Shown: in pieces, positions 57,361-64,000 of the stretch
How positions within the stretch are numbered: position 1 is the first letter of the stretch
Layout: each line of letters opens with the position of its first letter
Source of the DNA: Chionoecetes opilio
Lineage: Eukaryota > Arthropoda > Malacostraca > Decapoda > Majidae
NCBI GenBank assembly: GCA_016584305.1
Contig: JACEEZ010019117.1
Span: 379,003 to 443,002, forward strand
Reading direction: 5' to 3'
Length of the DNA stretch: 64,000 bases
Notes under the pieces: generated by a model
Databases searched by the model: none
What the model was told of the DNA's origin: nothing
What the model saw: the letters and a program-made list of their open reading frames with translations, nothing else
Program-made: the position numbers and the translations under genes

Positions 57361-59593
57361 GGGGAGAGTCTGCCGTGAAAATATGAAAATTATTTTTTAA
57401 TATACGAATTTGAGTTATATGGTCTATGGCAGCACCCTATCCTTTGGCTTTCGAATGGTGGAATTTTTTTCAGCCGGACATAAATTTAAATACCCATAGC
57501 GAGGGGCATTTAAACTTTCAAAACTTGTCAAAAAAAACAAAAACAAAAACAAAAAAAATGTATTTTGGATAATTTTCCCATATATCAAAACTAACCCTTT
57601 AAAAAAAAAAAAATAGCAATCTTCAGGGTGAAGTTTGTTACCCAGGTAACAATTCTGGAACACAATTTTGGATATGAAAAGTGCAACCTGTTCACAAAAT
57701 TTTTTGGAACAAATGTATACATCCAAAAAAGACTAGAAAGAGAGAAAAGAGAAAAATTACACCGAAGAAGACAATAAACAAGAAGAGGAAGACAGACAAA
57801 GGAATTCCAACCGAAAGCTATGCACCTGGTGAATTTTGATCGAACCTTGCAACAATGAGGGGCGTGGCGCGCCCTGACACCCTCGCCTTTGAGTGATTAA
57901 TTAATACCTTTATAAGGGGGGACAAGGTGCAGATCCTTTTATGCATGCATTGATATGTGATTACTGATCCCATAAAATTCATATGCAAGCATCATTGACA
58001 GTATAGTACCTTCACTGGAGCGCAGAAACTTTAGCAAAACTTCAAACGCGTTTATCTCAAAACTAGTATAAAATGAACATAAAATTCATCTCGGCTTTTA
58101 TTTTTGGCACGATTTTCACGAAACTTTAGGACACACAAAATCAAATATCGTAGAAAAATCTGTTCTGATTTTGTTTTTGTTTTAAAGGCTTAGTTTTGAT
58201 ATATGGGAAAATTATCCTTAACATTTTAATTTTTTTTTTTTTTTTTTTTTTACAATTTAAAAAAAAAATCGAAAACAATTTTCAAAAAAATATCAGAACA
58301 AATTGTTAGAATAACAATGAATTATCAGATGCTCATGTCACAAGGAAATCGGTCAAAAAATGGCTGAGAAGAAGCAATTCAAAATTTCATAAAAAACCGA
58401 CAAAAATAGTTTCTTTAAATTTTTCAAATTTTTCCTTTCATCTGATCAGCTTGAAATTTTCATGTGATAACAAGGGTACTAATATACACAACATATAAAT
58501 TACAGGGAGGTCCCGTTATACGAGCATTCGATATACGAGAATCCGATGATACGAGATGTGTAAATTAGGGTCTATTTTCAATATACGAGATTGAAAATCC
58601 AATGCTACGACATTCAAACTGGGGTGAGTAAAATTACCAAGTTATTTACTAAAGTAAATTACAAGTTATTTACTAAAATTATAAAGTCATTTACTGACTA
58701 TATGATTTTACCTAAGGTTGTACGATAATTATCAATCTGAAAATATGATAATTATGGTGGCTCGGTACGACAATGTGGCGTACAAAAATTCACATCCCTG
58801 TTGGCAACACTGCAGGCGGACAACAACAACACGCGCTTGCCAACCTATCTCGAGCCTTGTTTTAGCGTGAAAATACGTCAAAATGTACGACGAAATCATA
58901 GACGAGGTGAGTGAGAGGTGCAGGAAGATGTGCTGCGTGTGTGTGGGTGTGTGGGGAGGACGGGGAGGGTGTGAGAGGTGGAAATAGCCAGCTGTCGTGT
59001 GTCTCAGTTGGGGAAAACGTGAGGAAAAGTGAGCGATGGACTGAACGATGTACAATGATTCAGATGCGCAGACGAGTTTGTGGGCAGTGGAAGAGGACTG
59101 CGCACCCCTCCCTTGTACCTACCGTACCCTCTCGAGTCTAGTGTATCACGCGGCGTCCCCATGAGTACATACGTCTTTGTTGCTTGTATGTATTGTGCCT
59201 TGTGAGTCAATTTTAGTGATTTGCTGGTTTACTTAATGTGCTTATTGTGACTTATTTGTGCTCTGTCCTACTGTGCTGTCACACTCTTAATTCACTGTGT
59301 TTTGTGTGGTGGTGCGGTGGTGTGGTATATAGAGCCCTATATTTGAGAGTTTGAGAGTTTGTTGTGTTTGCTATAGGTAGTTTATTTAAGCTTGAAAAAC
59401 ATGTCTTTTTTTTTTTTTCTTTTAATTGATGGGGTCCTGGAACCAAACCTATATTTTACCATTAGCTATGTGTTTCGTTATACGAGATTTCGCTTTACAA
59501 GTATGCCAGGTGGAACCTAACTGCTCGTATCTTCGGGACCTCCCTGTATTCATGACCGTAGATGCAATTTTTAATTCACGGCGGACTCTCCCC
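57361..59593. mobile_element. TTAA-flanked piggyBac-like element
   Basis: Ends GGGGAGAGTCTGCCGTGAA (left) and, inverted, GGGGAGAGTCCGCCGTGAAT (right), each next to TTAA (57357-57360, 59594-59597), the piggyBac target duplication. Subterminal inverted repeats (about 57555-57600 and 58180-58225, 'tttgatatatgggaaaattatcc') add to this. No transposase seen. It contains the TIR element 58503-59546. Confidence 0.78.
58503..59546. mobile_element. TIR element 'CAGGGAGGTCCCG...', copy 2 (nested)
   Basis: Ends CAGGGAGGTCCCGTTATACG and inverse (CTTCGGGACCTCCCTG), TA both sides; reversed relative to 18706-19482. The interior differs and includes a plus-strand ATG with a good donor (atgtacgacgaaatcatagac + gag|gtgagt, 58883-58906). 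Confidence 0.85.
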
Positions 59594-59697
59594 TTAAAGA
59601 AAAGACATTATACATGAAACATTAACAGCAATACATAAGACAATAGATAATAGATAACAGATGTTATTTTCCATGAATTATTTACAGTTAGGTGCCG

Positions 59698-60357
59698 ATG
59701 TACCATAAATGGCGGCGTATAAGTCGACCAGGCGTACAAGTCGACCCCAAGATTATTAGCTCAAGATTACGGGTTAGGCCTATACGTGCCGTATAAGTCA
59801 GCCAAAAAAATATGGTAGGCTACTGGTAGGCCAAAGCTTGAATATGGATAGGGTACGGTATACGGTAACCTGTCACAAAAACCCATAACACCACTCCACT
59901 TATATGAAGATATGAATCTTTACTAAAGGTCTGCCTTTTGTTTTCACTTAAAAAACACCCTAGTCCCCTGATAGTACCCCTACATACTGTATATTATAGT
60001 CAAACACGGTAGTACCTATGACTGGACAGTCTGGACTGCACTCACCCTCCGCCATTTGCATTCACAGTGTTTACACTCTGTGTGTCAGCTGTTGGAAACA
60101 GCTGTGGGTGGAACTGACGCTAAACGTCTTCTCCATTTGTCGCTGTTGCTCTGGAAGTGGCGCATATTGTACAGTAGTTGTCTGACTGGAGTTACGGTAA
60201 GTGGTGTACAGCGATTGTTAGTAGTGCTGATCCACTTGTTTAGCCCTCAGTGGTAAAGGTTCGCATTTTATCCTTTGCCGTATAAGTTGACCCCTAGTTA
60301 TGGAGAAATTTTTTCAGGCTCAAAGAGTCGACTTGTACGCCGCCATTTACGGTACTG
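59698..60357. mobile_element. TIR element 'TACC(G/A)TAAATGGCGGCGTA'
   Basis: Left 'taccataaatggcggcgtat' + 'aagtcgacc' and right inverse ('gtcgacttgtacgccgccat' + 'ttacggta'). The subterminal 'gccgtataagtcg' is repeated. Exact ends and target duplication not resolved. No transposase. Confidence 0.7.
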
Positions 60358-60389
60358 CATAATACTAAGAAAAAACAAGAGCTGGGTCA

Positions 60390-60611
60390 ACAAGGTGGCT
60401 GCAAGATGGCCGTCAGATGTAAACATCACCCCCCTCCCGCTGCCGCTCTCCACTGTAAAACGTGATATCTCGGGTCTGCCACTTCACCTGGGACACCTGG
60501 CTAGGCGACGCCCTACGTGCCACCCCCATGGGTCATTACAGCTTAGACTCCTCCCCACACCTATGGATAAGAAAATCATCCCGCTTCCTGGATGTCTCCC
60601 TCACCCGCCTG
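60390..60611 (+). mobile_element. LINE fragment (post-RNase H)
   Basis: Plus strand: RWPSDVNITPLPLPLST, then in another frame WIRKSSRFLDVSLTRLQ, the counterparts of 'MALTDVNTTPFPLPLST' and 'WIRKKSCVLDVTLTRLR' at 49040-49790. Cut at 60611 by the next element. Confidence 0.75.
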
Positions 60612-61822
<1,211 letters not shown>

Positions 61823-61829
61823 CAAAAAA

Positions 61830-63137
61830 TTAAAGAAGTCTATAAATTAGCAAGAAATTAATAATGGTGCATAAGGAGAGAGGAAGAGAAGAGTTATGAG
61901 AAGGATATAGTTGAAAAGTGTAAGGAAGAACCCAAACTGTTCTATAGATTTATCAATGGAAGAATCAAGCATAAGGACAAAGTGGAGAGACTGAAAGAAG
62001 GTAATATGATATATGAAGATCCAAAAATAATGAGTGAAATTCTAAATAAAAACTTTCCGCAAGTATTCACAAAAGAATCAAAATTCAATGAACTGCAAGG
62101 AATTAAAAAAGTCAGAAAGAAATGGAAAATAAAAATAGAGAAAGAGGAAGTTTGTGAATTGTTGAAGGAATTGGAGGAGAGGAAAGCACTGGGACCAGAC
62201 GAGTGTTGGGTTATGTTTTAAAAGAGTGCAGAAAGTAGTTGTTTGGACCAGTATATGATATAATAAAGTGCTCATTAACAACAGATAAAGTGCCAAAGGA
62301 GTTGAAGAGAGCAGATATAGTGCCAATATACAAATATGGGAAGAAGGATGAACCACTAAATTATAGACCAGTGTCATTGACTAGCACAGTATGCAAGATA
62401 TGTGAGAAAATAATAAAGAAGCAATGGACGGAATACTTATAAAATGAAGGTATAATAACAGACCGGCAGTATGGTTTTAGGAAAAAGAGATCATGTGTGA
62501 CCAACTTAATAAGCTTTTACTCATGAGGAATTGATATAACACAAGAAAGAGATGGCTGGGCAGACTGTGTATATCTAGATCTTCAAAAAGGCATTTGATA
62601 AAGTTCCACATGAGACTAATTTGGAAATTGGAAAATATAGGAGGAATCACAGGGGTGATCAGAACCTGGATGGAAAGTTATCTGAAAGGAAGAGAAATGA
62701 GAACAGTAGTGAAGGATGGAAAGTCTGAATGGAGAAACGTACTTAGTGGGGTACCACAAGGATCAGTGTTGGCACCAATAATGTTCACAATATACGTCAA
62801 TGACATGACAGAGGAAATAAATAGTTATATTAGTATATTTGCGGATGATGCAAAACTATTAAGAGAAATAAAAAGCAATAAAGATTGCGAAACACTACAA
62901 AATGACCTGAACAAGATCTACGAATGGAGCAAAAGATGGGAAATAGAATTTAATGTAAATAAGTGTCATGTGATGGAAATTGGAAAAAGCGAAGAGGTAT
63001 AAATGGCCATATAAAATGGGAAATGAAATAATTGCAAAGGTTCAGGAAGAAAAGGACCTGGGAGTGATAATGCAGAATAACCTACAACCAGAAAAACATA
63101 TAAATAAAATATTTGGAGATACATACAGGATGTTAAA
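61830..63137 (+). mobile_element. CR1/jockey-like LINE, reverse-transcriptase region, pseudogenised
   Basis: Plus strand in broken frames: ADIVPIYKYGKKDEPLNYRP and VSLTSTVCKICEKIIKKQW (62239-62442), ITDRQYGFRKKRSC, a YLDLQKAFDKV-type palm split by a frameshift near 62590, SGVPQGSVLAPIMFTIYVND (about 62748-62807) and the catalytic FADD (62838-62849). It continues to NLQPEKHINKIFGDTYRML, then stops abruptly at the palindrome. At least three frameshifts and several stops. The missing 3' end has a relative at 21130-21560. Confidence 0.88.
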
Positions 63138-63217
63138 GGGGCAGCACTACCGGGTAAACTGGCTAGGCAGCTACTCATACTGAGCTGCCTGGCCAGTTTA
63201 CCCGGTAGTGCTGCCCC
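63138..63217. repeat. 35-bp-arm palindrome with 10-nt loop
   Basis: 63138-63172 and 63183-63217 are inverted repeats, 34 of 35 matching (core gcactaccgggtaaactgg), with loop tactcatact... between. It sits exactly where the LINE is cut and where the mariner-type remnant begins. Probably two abutting transposon ends. Confidence 0.9.
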
Positions 63218-63324
63218 GGGCATGGTTGGGGGAGGAGTCTGTTCTTGACTCACCTATGCCACCTCTTTGACTGGCTACGTTCTTGCCGTTATTTTGCCTC
63301 CCAAACCTCAGACAAGCACTCAGG

Positions 63325-63560
63325 ATGGTAAATAAGAGGTTTACTAGAGAGGAGAAGGCGCGTATTCTCGCCTAACGTGTGGAAAAGGTGTCTATGAAGG
63401 AAATTAGTGATGAAAGGATGGGCCGTACCGAAGCAGCCTTTTTTGCCTTGATCAAGCAAGCAAGTGGCCTACCTGCAGGCATAATACCAGCCACCTCTCA
63501 AGTTTTAGGCCGCCCATGCAAGACTGCAAAAGCCACAGACTTGGTTGAAGGAAATTGAAA
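63325..63560 (+). pseudogene. Tc1/mariner-type transposase N-terminal remnant
   Basis: Plus strand from ATG 63325: MVNKRFTREEKARILA, a TAA stop, then RVEKVSMKEISDERMGRTEA and ALIKQASGLPAGIIP ending near GRPCKTAKATD. The basic first helix and ISDE-GRT-A helix-turn-helix followed by a GRP(R)K hook are the DNA-binding part of Tc1/mariner-type transposases. The catalytic domain is absent. The flanking palindrome at 63138-63217 may be its terminal repeat. Confidence 0.65.
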
Positions 63561-64000
63561 TTGAAGGAAAATGTACTAGTGTGTTTGTTACTCCCTTAAA
63601 ATATGGTTGACCACATGTCAACGGGCCCTACTCCAGACACTTTCCGCAGTTACTGTACTTTATAGGGAGGCGAGAGACAAGTGTTTACGTGTGCCTCACT
63701 CTTCTTCCTCTTGTGACCTGCATCGCCTCTGCTTTTCCCTTGCCGCGGACACTTTTTTAATGCAGATTTGGCTTTAGTTAGGAGGTTAAGCCGTGGGAAT
63801 AGGTTAGGTTAGGTTAGTTTAGTTTAGTGAGTCTAAAGGTGGGGTTAGGTTAGTTTAATTTTCATATCTCCTATACACTCCTTCCTATTAAAAACATCTT
63901 ATATCTCCGAAAGTAGTGATTTGCGACGGAGGAGAGAATGTTTCTTAGAATCCAATAAAATAAACAGAAACCACACTCCAATTGTGTAGGGAATTTCAGT
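63561..64000. other. right-edge sequence with TTAGG-like words
   Basis: 'ggttaggttaggttagtttag' lies at 63803-63823, and a second 'ggggttaggttag' at 63841. Nothing coding recognised to the end of the window. Confidence 0.5.

Noticed and set aside
58911..59210. Frames of 68-76 codons on both strands
   Set aside because: Lie inside TIR element 58503-59546 and show no domain.

Overview
This is eukaryotic DNA, most probably from a decapod crustacean. The split genes have GT-AG introns of 86 bp to more than 8 kb. There are long (CT)n, (AT)n and (GA)n microsatellites, TTAGG/CCTAA-like arthropod telomere words at several internal sites, at least four tRNA-derived SINE families, several non-LTR retrotransposon (LINE) families, and an unusually dense crowd of short TIR transposons. 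The host group is inferred from this repeat style, not from a marker gene.

Two cellular genes are supported, and their 3' ends face each other. FHIP2 (FAM160B/RAI16 family, the Hook-interacting subunit of the FTS-Hook-FHIP dynein adaptor) lies on + from 3058 to 25254. Eleven exons join in frame to 497 codons plus a stop; the N-terminal exons are not found and probably lie upstream of the window. FIS1 (mitochondrial/peroxisomal fission TPR protein with a C-terminal tail anchor) lies on - from 53541 to 42442. Four exons give 134 residues; only the short first coding exon is missing.

The rest is introns and intergenic DNA filled with mobile elements. 1-0.8 kb is a 51-bp minisatellite. 4.1-7.2 kb is a four-level nest of transposons inside a palindromic element. 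9.9-10.7, 14.3-16.1, 18.7-20.1, 29.3-31.4, 34.9, 55.7-56.5 and 58.5-59.5 kb hold TA-flanked pogo/Tigger-like TIR elements of many families. 22.7-24.1, 33.4-35.4, 37.3-40.5, 42.8-46.1, 60.4 and 61.8-63.1 kb hold broken LINE copies. 31.6 kb has an hAT-type MITE, 57.4-59.6 kb a TTAA-flanked piggyBac-like element, and 47.7-50.5 kb a long-inverted-repeat element.

The most unusual object is at 43407-45747. This is a 2.34-kb element with 35-bp terminal inverted repeats and a TTA target duplication (PIF/Harbinger-like), inserted in a LINE inside FIS1 intron 3. Its cargo is an array of about 14 near-identical C2H2 zinc fingers with an 84-bp period, now broken by stops and frameshifts. A second Harbinger-like element at 29884-31345 shares internal sequence with it but carries a MADF-domain reading frame instead.
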